Of a DNA stretch of 64,000 bases, positions 45,641 through 54,089 are shown piece by piece. The stretch comes from Bog-473 sp963750075 (GTDB lineage Bacteria > Actinomycetota > Acidimicrobiia > Acidimicrobiales > RAAP-2): positions 902,728 through 966,727 of the forward strand of contig CAVVPG010000004.1 in assembly GCA_963750075.1 (NCBI GenBank). Reading direction: 5' to 3'. How positions within the stretch are numbered: the stretch's first letter is position 1; every line of letters begins with the position of its first letter. The translations under genes and the position numbers were made by a program. Under the pieces are notes generated by a model. It was not told the origin of the DNA. It saw nothing but the letters and a program-made list of their open reading frames with translations, and made no database searches.

Positions 45641-47494
45641 GTGGCCGCGATACCCGACATCGTTGACTTTCTCCTTCAGTGCCCGCCCTTCGACGCGTCC
45701 GACCCCGCGGCGGTCGAGCGACTGGCGGAGTCGGTGGAGGTCGAATTCCACCCGGCCGGGACGACCATCTTCCCGAAGGGTGCCGAGGGCATCGAGTTCC
45801 TGCGGGTCATCCGGGCCGGGGCCGTGGAGGTCGTCGACGACGGACGGGTCCTCGACCTGATGGGCCCCGGCGAGCTGTTCGGGCACGCATCGGTGTTGTC
45901 CGGCCTCCCGACCGGCTTCGCCACGCGCGCAGCGGAGGACACCCTCGCCTACCGCATCCCGGCCGATGCGGCCTCGGAAATCCTCGCCCAGCCCCAGGGC
46001 CTTCGCTACCTCACACGCTCGATGCTCGAGGACCGCCATCACTTGCTGCACGCGCCCGGCTCCGAGGTCCCGAGGGACCGCCTGCGCGAGCCGGTGAGCG
46101 CCACCATCCGCAGCGAGCCGGTGATCTGCGCGCCGGCTACCCCGATCCGCGAAGCGGCCCGCCGGATGACCGAGGCCGGGGCGACCGCCCTCATCGTCGA
46201 CCTGGGGGAGTCGGTCGGGATCGTCACCGACAGCGACCTGCGCTCGCGGGTGGTCGCCGGCGACCTGCCCGGCGAAGCACCGGTGTCAGCGGTCATGACC
46301 GCACCGGCGTTCACCATCCCCAGCGACCGCTCGGGCAACGACGTGCTGGTGGAAATGCTCGACCGGGGGATCCGGCACTTCCCCGTGGTGTCCGCAAACG
46401 GGCGAGTCCTCGGCATCGTCGAGGACCACGACCTCCTGGCCGTGGAGCGGAGCTCCTCGTTCTTCCTGCGCCGTGCCATCTCCCGGGCGTCCTCCGGCGG
46501 CGAACTGGTCGACGCGTCGTCCAAGTTGCGGCCGACCGTCGTCGCCATGACCAAGGGCGGAGTGCCGGCCGAGGAGGTGATGTCGGTCTTCTCGGTGGTG
46601 GCCGACGCACTCACCCGCAAGGTGCTCGACCTCACCGTCGCCGACGCGGGCGAGCCGCCGGCACGCTTCGCGTGGCTGACGCTCGGCAGCCAGGCCCGGC
46701 GGGAGGCCGTGCCGAGCTCCGACCTCGACAGCGCGATCGTCTGGTTCGACGGGGACCGGCACGACGAGACTGCGGTGCGGCGCTACCTGGGCGAAGTAGC
46801 CACCACCGCGACCGACCTGCTGGTGTGGTGCGGGTTTCCCCCCGACGAACACCGGGTCAGCGCGTCGGACCCACTGTTCGTGCGGTCGCTGTCGTCGTGG
46901 CAGAAAGCGGCGCGGTCTTTCCTCGACCTCCCCACCCAGGAAAAGGCTCTGGTGCTGGTGTCAGTGCTCGTCGACAGCCGGGTGGTGTGGGGCGACGAGA
47001 CCGAGCCGCTCATCGCCGAGACGTTCCGGCTCGCCCCGGCACGCCCGCGGCTGCTGCGCCTGCTGGCCGAGTTCGCCCTCGCCCACCGACCGCCCACCGG
47101 CTTCCTACGGGGCCTCGTCGTAGAGTCCACGGGCGAGCACCGCAACCGGCTCGACCTGAAGAGCGGCGGCGCGACACCGATCGTGGATATCGCCCGGTGG
47201 GCGGGGCTGGCCGCCGGCGTCACGTGCGCCTCGACCAACGCACGACTGGCGGCGGCGGAGGAGGCCGGCATCCTCACCGCCTTCGACGCACTCGCGCTGC
47301 GCGAGGCGTTCGAGCTCGTGTGCCAGCTCCGGCTGGACCACCAGGTTGCCCAGTTGGAGCGGGGGGTCCCGCCCGACGATTTCCTCGACCCAGACGAGCT
47401 GAACCCCTTGACCCGAAACTACCTGAAGGTGGCGTTCCGAGCCGTGGCCTCGGTGCAGCGTCACATCGCCAACGACCTCGCCCTGGTCAAATGA
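45641..47494 (+). CDS. Cyclic-nucleotide-binding / CBS / DUF294 nucleotidyltransferase-like protein
   Basis: A 617-residue protein. A CNMP-binding fold (about residues 20–120: FHPAGTTIFPKGAEG and GPGELFGHASVL) is followed by two CBS domains (about 150–270). A DUF294 nucleotidyltransferase domain then has WLTLGSQARREAVPSSDLDSA, holding the GS-x-R-x-E-x5-D-x-D active-site pattern. A C-terminal helical domain ends the protein. Such proteins are thought to be signal-responsive, related to GlnD/GlnE-like transferases. GTG 45641 is chosen because conservation begins there; upstream in-frame ATGs back to 45536 have no site. The next gene overlaps its stop (ATGA). Confidence 0.85.
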   Translation: MAAIPDIVDFLLQCPPFDASDPAAVERLAESVEVEFHPAGTTIFPKGAEGIEFLRVIRAGAVEVVDDGRVLDLMGPGELFGHASVLSGLPTGFATRAAEDTLAYRIPADAASEILAQPQGLRYLTRSMLEDRHHLLHAPGSEVPRDRLREPVSATIRSEPVICAPATPIREAARRMTEAGATALIVDLGESVGIVTDSDLRSRVVAGDLPGEAPVSAVMTAPAFTIPSDRSGNDVLVEMLDRGIRHFPVVSANGRVLGIVEDHDLLAVERSSSFFLRRAISRASSGGELVDASSKLRPTVVAMTKGGVPAEEVMSVFSVVADALTRKVLDLTVADAGEPPARFAWLTLGSQARREAVPSSDLDSAIVWFDGDRHDETAVRRYLGEVATTATDLLVWCGFPPDEHRVSASDPLFVRSLSSWQKAARSFLDLPTQEKALVLVSVLVDSRVVWGDETEPLIAETFRLAPARPRLLRLLAEFALAHRPPTGFLRGLVVESTGEHRNRLDLKSGGATPIVDIARWAGLAAGVTCASTNARLAAAEEAGILTAFDALALREAFELVCQLRLDHQVAQLERGVPPDDFLDPDELNPLTRNYLKVAFRAVASVQRHIANDLALVK

Positions 47495-48231
47495 CACCGG
47501 CGTTCCGTGTCCGGACGGCGGCATCGGACGCGGCAGCCGAGTACGCCGAGGGCGCGGTCCCCTCGGGGCGGACCCCGTGGCGCCTCGCCCACTTCTGCGT
47601 CGTGGACCTCGAACTGAGTGGGCTCGATCCGAGGAGGGACGAGATCATCTCGTTCGCCGCCGTGCCGATCGACGCGGCCCGGGTTATCGCTGGCAACGCC
47701 GTCTACGGCCTGTGCCGAAATACCCACCCGCTGCCCGAGGAGTCGGTGTTGGTTCATGGGATCCGCACTGTCGACCTGGCCGATGCGCTGCCGCTCGACG
47801 AGGCGATCGCTCCCCTGGTCTCAGTCATGACCGGGCGGGTCCTGGTGGCCCACGCAGCGTGGATCGAGCGATCGTTCCTCGCACCGGTGCTGAAGCACTT
47901 GGGCCTGAGGCTCCACCGGCCCATCATCGACACCCGCGACCTTGGGCAGCTGTTGGCGCTCGAGCGGGGACAGACCGCGGGACCGACCTCGCTCAGCGGC
48001 CTCGCCCACAGTCTGGGCCTCCCCGTCCACCGTTCGCACCATGCCCAGGGCGACGCCCTCACCACTGCCCAGGTGTTCATCGCACTTGCCACCCATCTGG
48101 AAGCGTACGCGGCCCAGACCGTGCGATCGCTGGGACAGGCCAAACGCCGAGCGCAGTCGCTCGCGCTCTACCCCTCCGGCCCGGAGGGTCGCAGGGAGGG
48201 TGGCCGGTCGGTGCGCAAGCTCGATTCATGA
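47491..48231 (+). CDS. DnaQ-like 3'-5' exonuclease
   Basis: A 246-residue DEDDh exonuclease. Exo I is in CVVDLELSGLDP (D-x-E, about residue 37), exo II around VLVAHAAWIERSFL, and exo III in HRSHHAQGDALTTAQ with the His-x4-Asp pair. In exo II the usual Asp is replaced by Glu. It is coupled by ATGA to the CBS–DUF294 gene; this pair recurs in bacteria, which suggests a joint nucleotide-related role rather than replication proofreading. Confidence 0.85.
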   Translation: MTPAFRVRTAASDAAAEYAEGAVPSGRTPWRLAHFCVVDLELSGLDPRRDEIISFAAVPIDAARVIAGNAVYGLCRNTHPLPEESVLVHGIRTVDLADALPLDEAIAPLVSVMTGRVLVAHAAWIERSFLAPVLKHLGLRLHRPIIDTRDLGQLLALERGQTAGPTSLSGLAHSLGLPVHRSHHAQGDALTTAQVFIALATHLEAYAAQTVRSLGQAKRRAQSLALYPSGPEGRREGGRSVRKLDS

Positions 48232-48364
48232 GCCGAGCCGAACAACGTGACCGCAAGACGAAACTTGCCTACGTGACCGGCACGTGGATGCGGCACATTT
48301 GACTCGACTGGGGACGGCTCGATGCGGAGCCAACCTGCATTGTTGGACGGATATTGCGTCATGG

Positions 48365-48649
48365 GGACGTTCGCCCCCGTCAGAGAGGTCCGTGCGCTGG
48401 GGCAGCCTCCGAAGCTGGCTGTAGACGGTGGCGATCCCCACCCGTAGCCCCCGAGGAGTACGCGCAGAGACGTCCATGAAGCTCGGACGCGCTGAGAAAT
48501 CCATCGGCTTCTTCCAGAACTTCGAGAAGCGCTTGCCGGCGCGGCGTGTTGCGCTTCCACTGCCGCCGACAGCCGTTGCCGCGACCACGAGCTTCCTGCG
48601 CGGGACCGAGATCGGGGTGGTCCGTTCCGGCTTTGGTCACAGGCCTCAT
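48365..48649 (-). pseudogene. Fur/Zur-family regulator, frameshifted and truncated
   Basis: From an ATG at 48649 that overlaps the permease stop (ATGA), the frame encodes a clear Fur N-terminus: KRNTPRRQALLEVLEEADGF, then SASELHGRL. Near 48446–48458, in a run of G residues, the homology moves to another frame, which continues RGLRVGIATVYSQLRRL. Beyond that only RTD and GGER remain, and the metal-binding C-terminal domain is missing. Its place at the end of the zinc importer operon suggests it was the operon's zinc-responsive repressor. Either the gene is dead or the assembly has indels here. Confidence 0.75.
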
Positions 48650-49518
48650 CTGGCCGCCGCATTCGCGGTGGCCCGCTCGGTGAGGTCAGCAACGCTTGCT
48701 TGGTCCCGAATGCCCTGTTGTCGCCGACCGCGGGCAAGCCGCCAGGCGGCCCAGGCACGCCCCACGGTGTAGGCGAAGGCGCTCATGGCGCCGACGAAGA
48801 AGCCGATGGGCAGGTTCGTCTCGTAGGAGACGGCGATGGCCACCCACACGGTGACGAGCGCGAACAGCACGGAGAGGCCCATCGCCACCGGGGGCCGGTT
48901 GGTGAACGACCGGGCGGCGGCGGGCGGGCCGATGAGCAGGCTGAAGATGAGGAGGGAGCCCACGACGGGGACGGCCATGGTGGTCACCAGCGCCAGCACG
49001 ACCAGAAAGGCCAGGTCCATCTTCCTGGTGTTGATGCCGCGGGCTTCCGCGACGTCGGGGGCGACCGAGGAGAGCATCAGCGGCCGGTACAGGACGATGA
49101 CGGCGACGATGCACACCGCGGCGATGACCACGGTCGGTGCCAGCTTGCTGGCGGAGACGCCGAGGACCTCACCGAAGAGCAGGGAGAAGATCTCGGGGGC
49201 GTACTCGCTCGTGCGCGACAGAAACAGGTCGCCGAGAGCCAGCATCAAAACGATCGTGAGGGCGGTGGCGACGTCGCTGCGGGCGCGCCGGCCCAGCCCG
49301 GCGATCATCCCGGCCCCCGCCAGGGAGAACACCCCAAGGCCGACAATGGTGTTGGCCCCGATCAGGAAGGCCCCCGCCGCTCCGGCGAAGGCCCCGTTGG
49401 GAAGGGAGTGCGCCGCGAAGGCTGCGCCGCGCAACACCGTGAAGAACCCGACCACGCCGGCCACGATGGCCACGACGGTGGCCGCTTCCCAGGCGTTGAT
49501 CATGAAGCTGGCGAACAT
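48646..49518 (-). CDS. Zinc/manganese ABC transporter permease 2 (ABC-3 family)
   Basis: A 290-residue permease with about eight helices and the ABC-3 core (FTVLRGAAFAAHSLPNGAFAG and ALVTTMAVPVVGSLLIFSLL). It starts at 49518, sharing one base with the stop of permease 1. It belongs to the TroCD/ZnuB group that imports Zn(II) or Mn(II). The partner permease is frameshifted, so whether the importer is functional is open. Confidence 0.88.
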   Translation of the reverse strand: MFASFMINAWEAATVVAIVAGVVGFFTVLRGAAFAAHSLPNGAFAGAAGAFLIGANTIVGLGVFSLAGAGMIAGLGRRARSDVATALTIVLMLALGDLFLSRTSEYAPEIFSLLFGEVLGVSASKLAPTVVIAAVCIVAVIVLYRPLMLSSVAPDVAEARGINTRKMDLAFLVVLALVTTMAVPVVGSLLIFSLLIGPPAAARSFTNRPPVAMGLSVLFALVTVWVAIAVSYETNLPIGFFVGAMSAFAYTVGRAWAAWRLARGRRQQGIRDQASVADLTERATANAAAR

Positions 49519-50445
49519 CAGGCCGCCTCGACCCGCTCGATGACCCCTCCCTGATCGCTGGTCGTCGCCCGTCGACGATCCGTTCGGAGGCGCGAGACGA
49601 CCCCCGAGGCGAAGTAGAGGACGAAGATGACGGCCACGATGCAGAAGCTCACCGGCCAGCCGTTCCCGCCAGCCCAGACCGTACTGTCGTAGGCGATCAG
49701 GATCCCTACCCAGCAGGCGATCACGCCGACCGCTGCCGCGACCGCGATAGCGACCCCGGTTCGGGTGGCCAAGCGAAGGGCAATGGCGGCCGGTCCGATC
49801 AAAAGAGCCGTGGAGAGGATCGCCCCGATCGTGATCGCGGACATCGACACGGCCAAGGCGAGCGCCAGGAGGTAGCCCCCGCCGACCAGGCGTACAGGCA
49901 CCCGACGCGCCGCGGCCAGCTCGTAGCTCACCGAGCTGAGGAGGAGGGGCCGGTACAAGAAGGCGATCAGAGCGACCGAGGCGATGCCGAGGACGACCAT
50001 GGGGGTCGTGATGCCGGGCGGCAACGTGAAGATCGACCCGAAGAGCACGTTGACGGTGGCCCCGGTGGTGCTCGAGCTGACCGTGTCTTCGTAGAGGAAC
50101 AGGGCCGCCAACCCCAGCGAGGCGCCGAGCACGACGCCGGTGGCCAGGTCGCGCCCTCGGGGCTTGCGGATGCCGATGAGCTCCATGACGCCGGCCGCGA
50201 CCACGTTGAAGGCGACGAACCCGTAGAGGGTGGACGCTCCGACCAGGACCGCGGCGGAGCCACCAGCGGTGCCGATGTCCGAGAGTGCGTGCCCGGCGAA
50301 CGATTGGCCCCGGATGACCGTGAATACTCCTACGATCCCAGAGACGACCGCCGCGATGCGCGCCCACGACCAAAGCAACCTGGACAGGTTCGGAGGAGAA
50401 GAAACCGGGCTCGAACAGCGAGGACCAGGAGAGAGCGACAACCAT
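49518..50445 (-). pseudogene. Zinc/manganese ABC transporter permease 1, frameshifted near its start
   Basis: An ATG at 50445 shares one base with the ATPase stop and opens a typical N-terminus (LFEPGFFSSEPVQVALVVG). That frame then loses homology. About 85 nt in, near 50355–50365, the homologous frame switches to AAVVSGIVGVFTVIRGQSFAGHALSDIG (in pieces) and runs uninterrupted to 49518 with all the ABC-3 helices. One base is extra (or two missing) relative to an intact gene. A TTG at 50441 could start the second frame but gives a non-family N-terminus. It may be a sequencing error, a real lesion or, less likely, recoding. Confidence 0.75.
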
Positions 50446-51326
50446 CACGCCTCCCGCAAGAAGGGATCGGCGTCACCGGGGTGGTGGGCCTGATGCTCGG
50501 CGCCCGAGACGACCAGCACCCGGCCCTGGACGTGAATCACCTCGACGTGGTGGCCGTAGAGCCGGCTGAGGGTGTCGGTTCGAACCACCTCGTCGGTCGT
50601 GCCCGACGCGGCCCGGCCGTCGGCGAGGTAGACGACGCGGTCCATGACGGGCAGCAATGGGTTCATGTCGTGTGCGGAGAGCAGGATCGCGATCTGGTGT
50701 TCGGCCGCGATCCGGGCCAGGAGCTCGACTACCTCGGCGGCGGAGCGGATGTCGAGGTTGGCCAACGGCTCGTCGAGCAGCAACAGCTTCGGTCGGCAGA
50801 TGAGCGCCTGGGCGATCATGACCCGCTGCTGCTCGCCACCTGACAGGTTCCCGATGCGGGCGTCCGCGAACTGCGTCGCTCCGACCGCGTCGAGCATCTC
50901 TTCGACGGCGAGACGGCGTTTCGCCGTCGGCCGGGAGATCCCGAAGCGGTGCCCGTCGAGTCCGAGCCCGACCAAGTCCCGAGCCCGCAGCGGCATGTCC
51001 GCCTCGAGGACGATCTTCTGGGGGACGTAACCGATCTGCGGGCTTCGCCGCGTCCGGCTCCCGCCGCTCACCTCGATCCGGCCGCTGCTCGGGTGGATCA
51101 GGCCGAGGATCACCCGCAACAGAGTCGTCTTGCCGGCGCCGTTCGAACCGATGAGCCCGCAGAACTCGCCGCCCTCGACCGAGAACGACACCCGGTCGAG
51201 AACGCGGCGCCCTCCGAGCGACACGCTGACGTCCTCGACCCGGAGAACCGCTTCGGCGGCGTCGCCGGTCCTGTCTTGGAACGGCGGGCCTTCGGTTGAA
51301 GCCACGGGGTCAGTCGTCACACTCAC
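50445..51326 (-). CDS. Zinc/manganese ABC transporter ATP-binding protein
   Basis: A 293-residue ATPase. Walker A is GSNGAGKTTLL, the Q-loop is YVPQKIV, the signature is LSGGEQQRVMIAQA, Walker B is LLLDEPLANLD, and the switch His is in LLSAHDMNPLL. The sequence belongs to the ZnuC/TroB group. The GTG at 51326 overlaps the stop of the binding-protein gene (GTGA); a second GTG two codons on is possible. Confidence 0.9.
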   Translation of the reverse strand: MSVTTDPVASTEGPPFQDRTGDAAEAVLRVEDVSVSLGGRRVLDRVSFSVEGGEFCGLIGSNGAGKTTLLRVILGLIHPSSGRIEVSGGSRTRRSPQIGYVPQKIVLEADMPLRARDLVGLGLDGHRFGISRPTAKRRLAVEEMLDAVGATQFADARIGNLSGGEQQRVMIAQALICRPKLLLLDEPLANLDIRSAAEVVELLARIAAEHQIAILLSAHDMNPLLPVMDRVVYLADGRAASGTTDEVVRTDTLSRLYGHHVEVIHVQGRVLVVSGAEHQAHHPGDADPFLREA

Positions 51327-52255
51327 AGGTGCTGGGTGGAGGCACCCGTGGTGATGGCCTTCTTTATCGAGTTGAGCTCGGCCATCATCCAGGTCTGGTA
51401 GTCGTAGCCGGGCACCGGCATCGTCTCGTACACACCGACCACCGGCACACCGGCCGAGAGTGCGGTCTGGCGGATCGAGTCCGTGAGCGAGTCGGTGACC
51501 TGCTGGTTGTAGCAGAACACCTTCACTTGATGCTTGGTGAAGAACCCCTGCTCCAAGGAGACGTCCTGCGGAGTGGGATCGGTGCCGTTCATGATGTCGG
51601 CCTGGAACTGAAACGGGGTCAGGTTGTTGATCCCCATGGCCGTCAAGAGGTAGTCGGCGACCGGCTCGGTCGTCGCCGCGGTCGTCCCGGCGTACTTGGC
51701 CTTGAAGGCGGCAATGGCGTTGAACCAGGGCTGGAGCGAAGCCACGAACTTGGTCTCGTTGGCGTGGAAGGTCGACGCGTGGGCCGGGTCGAGCTTGGAC
51801 AGATCGGTGGCCAGCGCTTTCGCCACCGCCGGCATCGTCCTCGGGTTGTACCAAAGGTGCGGGTTCGCCGTGCTGTCCGGCAGACCCAGCAAATGCTGCA
51901 CGTTGATCACCTTGCGAGCCGAGTTCGGCGAGGCCGAGGCAAGCGTGCCCATGAAGGTGTCGTAGCCGACTCCGTTCTCGATCAGCAGGTTGGCGTTGGC
52001 GATCTGCTGGCCGACGCTCGGCGTGGCCTCATAGGTATGGGGATCCGTGTTCGGGTTCGAGTCCACCGAGTACACGCTGACGTACTTGCCCCCGATCTGC
52101 GAGGCCACGTTGCCGTACTCGTTCTCCCCCGCGACCACCGCGACCTTGGCGGCGCCGTTGGTTGTGGCTGAGGCCGTGGTCGCGATTGATCCAACGGGCA
52201 ACAGCACCACCCCGGCTCCCAGGATCGCCGCGGCCACCTTCGCGAATCTGAACAT
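51323..52255 (-). CDS. Zinc/manganese ABC transporter substrate-binding protein (TroA/ZnuA type)
   Basis: A 310-residue cluster A-I binding protein with an N-terminal signal sequence (VAAAILGAGVVLLPVGSIA). Likely metal ligands are His in NTDPHTYEATP (about residue 73), His in ANPHLWYNPRT (about 133) and Glu in ATTEPVADYL. The long His/Asp-rich loop of many ZnuA proteins is absent. No lipobox Cys is present, so anchoring is unclear. It is the first gene of the importer operon, divergent from the ArsR sensor gene. Confidence 0.9.
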   Translation of the reverse strand: MFRFAKVAAAILGAGVVLLPVGSIATTASATTNGAAKVAVVAGENEYGNVASQIGGKYVSVYSVDSNPNTDPHTYEATPSVGQQIANANLLIENGVGYDTFMGTLASASPNSARKVINVQHLLGLPDSTANPHLWYNPRTMPAVAKALATDLSKLDPAHASTFHANETKFVASLQPWFNAIAAFKAKYAGTTAATTEPVADYLLTAMGINNLTPFQFQADIMNGTDPTPQDVSLEQGFFTKHQVKVFCYNQQVTDSLTDSIRQTALSAGVPVVGVYETMPVPGYDYQTWMMAELNSIKKAITTGASTQHL

Positions 52256-52365
52256 CGTCCTCCGGTCTTTCCTGTCGTCGTCGGCGTCGCCGACATGGTC
52301 CGTACCGACTCCATTGCGAACCCCAGGCGAATCCAGCGTCCTCAGGAGCTTGTCTGGATCCGTTG

Positions 52366-52388
52366 CAGATAACCTTAGACCGTATCTG
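52366..52388. promoter_or_regulatory. Possible operator between znuA-type and arsR genes
   Basis: A 6-bp inverted repeat CAGATA-N11-TATCTG lies in the 205-bp divergent region. The related direct repeats CGTTGCAGATA (52361–52371) and GGTTGCAAATA overlap and follow it. The region also holds AT-rich promoter-like DNA near the arsR start. Confidence 0.35.
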
Positions 52389-52460
52389 GAACGGTTGCAA
52401 ATACACTCCCCGGAAGACAGGATCTATGGCTTGTTCTTTATATAAGGAACCGCTAATGTA

Positions 52461-52784
52461 TTGGCAGTGGTTCATACCAAGACGACTGACCGCCTGGTCG
52501 GGGCGGTGGATCTGCTCAAGGCCCTCGCGTCTGCCATCCGTTTGGCCACCGTCGTCGAGCTCTACGAGGGGCCGCGCTGCGTCCACGAGCTCCAGACCTC
52601 GCTCGAGGCCTCCGGGCGGCAGGTAAGCCAGCCACTGTTGTCCCAGCACCTCAAGGTCCTACGCGAAGCCGGCCTGGTCACCACCACCCGGCGTGGTACC
52701 GAGATCACCTACCAACTGGCCGACGCCCACGTCGGTCACATCGTCAACGATGCCATCCGACACTCACAGGAGGAACACCAATGA
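52461..52784 (+). CDS. ArsR/SmtB-family zinc-sensing repressor
   Basis: A 107-residue winged-helix regulator with the recognition helix in QPLLSQHLKVLREAGLVTTTRRG. The C-terminal helix carries ADAHVGHIVNDAIRHSQEE, which is exactly the D-x-H-x10-H-x2-E alpha-5 metal site of SmtB/CzrA-type sensors of Zn(II). That makes zinc, rather than arsenic or cadmium, the likely ligand. The TTG at 52461 or the GTG two codons later is the start. The stop overlaps the next ATG (ATGA). Confidence 0.88.
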   Translation: MAVVHTKTTDRLVGAVDLLKALASAIRLATVVELYEGPRCVHELQTSLEASGRQVSQPLLSQHLKVLREAGLVTTTRRGTEITYQLADAHVGHIVNDAIRHSQEEHQ

Positions 52785-53077
52785 CAACCACCCACGTCGA
52801 GCATCCCGACCACACCCACGTCCACGGTGAGGGCTGCGGACATGTCGCCGTTCCCCACGGCGACCACGTCGACTACGTCCACGACGGGCACCTGCACGCC
52901 GCCCACGACGGGCACTTCGACGAGTGCAGCACCGAGGGCCACACCGAGCACCCCGGACACGACCACACCCACGGAGAAGGCTGCGGACATGTCGCCGTCC
53001 CTCACGGTGACCACGTCGACTACGTCCACGACGGGCACCGCCACGCCGCCCACGAAGGGCACTGGGACGACCACTGA
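52781..53077 (+). CDS. Histidine-rich metal-binding protein with internal duplication
   Basis: A 98-residue soluble protein, about one quarter His. It consists of two near-identical halves of about 40 residues. Each carries H-x-HGEGCGHVAVPHGDHVD followed by YVHDGH-x-HAAH-x-GH, so each has one Cys and about nine His. It has no signal peptide. The coupling to a zinc-sensing repressor (ATGA overlap) argues for zinc buffering or delivery in the cytosol. No characterised family is recognised beyond His-rich proteins seen near zinc genes. Confidence 0.8.
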   Translation: MTTTHVEHPDHTHVHGEGCGHVAVPHGDHVDYVHDGHLHAAHDGHFDECSTEGHTEHPGHDHTHGEGCGHVAVPHGDHVDYVHDGHRHAAHEGHWDDH

Positions 53078-53095
53078 GACCGCGGACACGGATCA

Positions 53096-53558
53096 ATGGT
53101 GATCGCCACCGACGCTGACGGTCAGCCGGGTCGGGCACCCCAGGAGCGCTCGACGCGGCAGAAACGCGCCCTTGCCGCCGTCCTGGAGGTGTCCGATGGA
53201 TTCCGCTCGGCTCAAGAACTCCACGCCGAGCTCCAAGCGCAAGGCGAGAACATCGCCCTCACCACCGTCTACAACCAAGTCCGAGCGCTCGCCGACGCCG
53301 GCGAGCTCGACGCCTTGCGAAGCGACGACGGAGAAACCCGTTACCGCCGCTGCGCAAGCGCCGACCACCACCACCATCTTGTCTGCCGCGCACTGCGGCA
53401 CCGCCGTCGAAGTCGAAGGACCACAAGTGGAACGCTGGGCCACCAAGACTGGCGAAGAGCATGGCTTTCTCGACGTCACCCACACCGTCGAGATCACCGG
53501 TACCTGCCCAGACTGCGCGCCCCCAGTTCAGCGACGCAGCCGTTCACTCCGGCCCTGA
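53096..53558 (+). pseudogene. Fur/Zur-family regulator with a frameshift in the metal-binding domain
   Basis: The frame from ATG 53096 encodes a normal Fur N-terminal domain (RSTRQKRALAAVLEVSDGF, LTTVYNQVRALADAGELDAL) up to YRRCASADHHHHLVCR. At about 53386–53394 the homology shifts by one base to the frame reading HCGTAVEVEGPQVERWATKTG, then ITGTCPDCAP, and ends at the TGA at 53556–53558. Joined, the two parts would give an intact protein of about 153 residues with both CxxC zinc sites. It follows the His-rich gene by 18 nt and is likely the operon's Zur. Confidence 0.8.
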
Positions 53559-53614
53559 GTGTCCTCCTCCGGCCCTGAGTGTCCTCCTCCGGCCCTGAGT
53601 GTCCGGCCCTGAGT
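53551..53614. repeat. 20-bp tandem repeat
   Basis: The unit GGCCCTGAGTGTCCTCCTCC occurs twice in full (from 53551 and 53571) and then as shortened copies to 53614. The repeats begin inside the last codons of the second fur gene, so its stop codon lies in the first unit. Confidence 0.85.
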
Positions 53615-53695
53615 TCGTCACACGTAAAGACTCGTCGGAGAATCTGATCTTTGGGGGGGATCCCACCTTGACCCTCTGACCTGGGCCTTTTGGTG

Positions 53696-53723
53696 GAGGT
53701 GATGGGACTATGTTCGAACCCCA
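53696..53723. repeat. 28-bp direct repeat, left copy (tRNA 3'-end-like)
   Basis: It is identical over 28 bp to 53814–53841. Read on the minus strand it contains GGGGTTCGAAC and GTCCCATCACCTC. In this copy the sequence continues into CACCA, like a tRNA T-arm and acceptor end. Confidence 0.8.
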
Positions 53724-53813
53724 CCTGGGCCGCTGACCTGGGGTAATGCGGAACGCAGGTTCGCGATCGCTGCCTTTTCCAGCGCTGAGTGGCGTGTCGG
53801 AAGGTCGGCACCA

Positions 53814-53841
53814 GAGGTGATGGGACTATGTTCGAACCCCA
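53814..53841. repeat. 28-bp direct repeat, right copy
   Basis: This is the second copy, 118 bp from the first. The truncated amidohydrolase frame ends within it at a TAG, which places a recombination junction at this repeat. The 90 bp between the copies hold no gene. Confidence 0.8.
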
Positions 53842-54089
53842 TCGAAGTCTGCCTCCAAATCGGCGTTCACGTCGACGTAGTACCGGGTCTCCGGGACGGC
53901 GGAGACGTGGACGACCTTGGAGACCCGGGCGTCAACGATCCGGCGCCGGTAGTCCGAGGGCAGGAAGTTGCTGTGGAGGTCGGTGCCCGTTGTCTCGCCG
54001 ACCTTCCGGATGTACTCGTACCAGGGATGCGCATCGACGTCCCACCAGTGCACGTGCGCGTCGACGATGGGGCCACTCCACGCAACCAT
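53826..54089 (-). pseudogene. Amidohydrolase-2 family protein, truncated after 87 residues
   Basis: It begins with the metal-binding start of a TIM-barrel amidohydrolase (GPIVDAHVHWWDVDAHPWYEY) and continues normally for about 80 residues, to VDVNADLEADFDG. It then runs into the 28-bp repeat and stops; intact members are about 300 residues. The ATG shares one base with the SDR stop, so it was the last gene of the catabolic operon before the truncation. Confidence 0.75.

Noticed and set aside
50445..50448. One long gene covering permease 1 and permease 2 (minus strand 48646–50448)
   Set aside because: The frame that opens at 50448 is permease 2 plus an out-of-frame reading of permease 1; homology shows two permeases with a frameshift in the first.
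53551..53614. CRISPR array
   Set aside because: The repeats are contiguous without spacers and there are no cas genes in the window.
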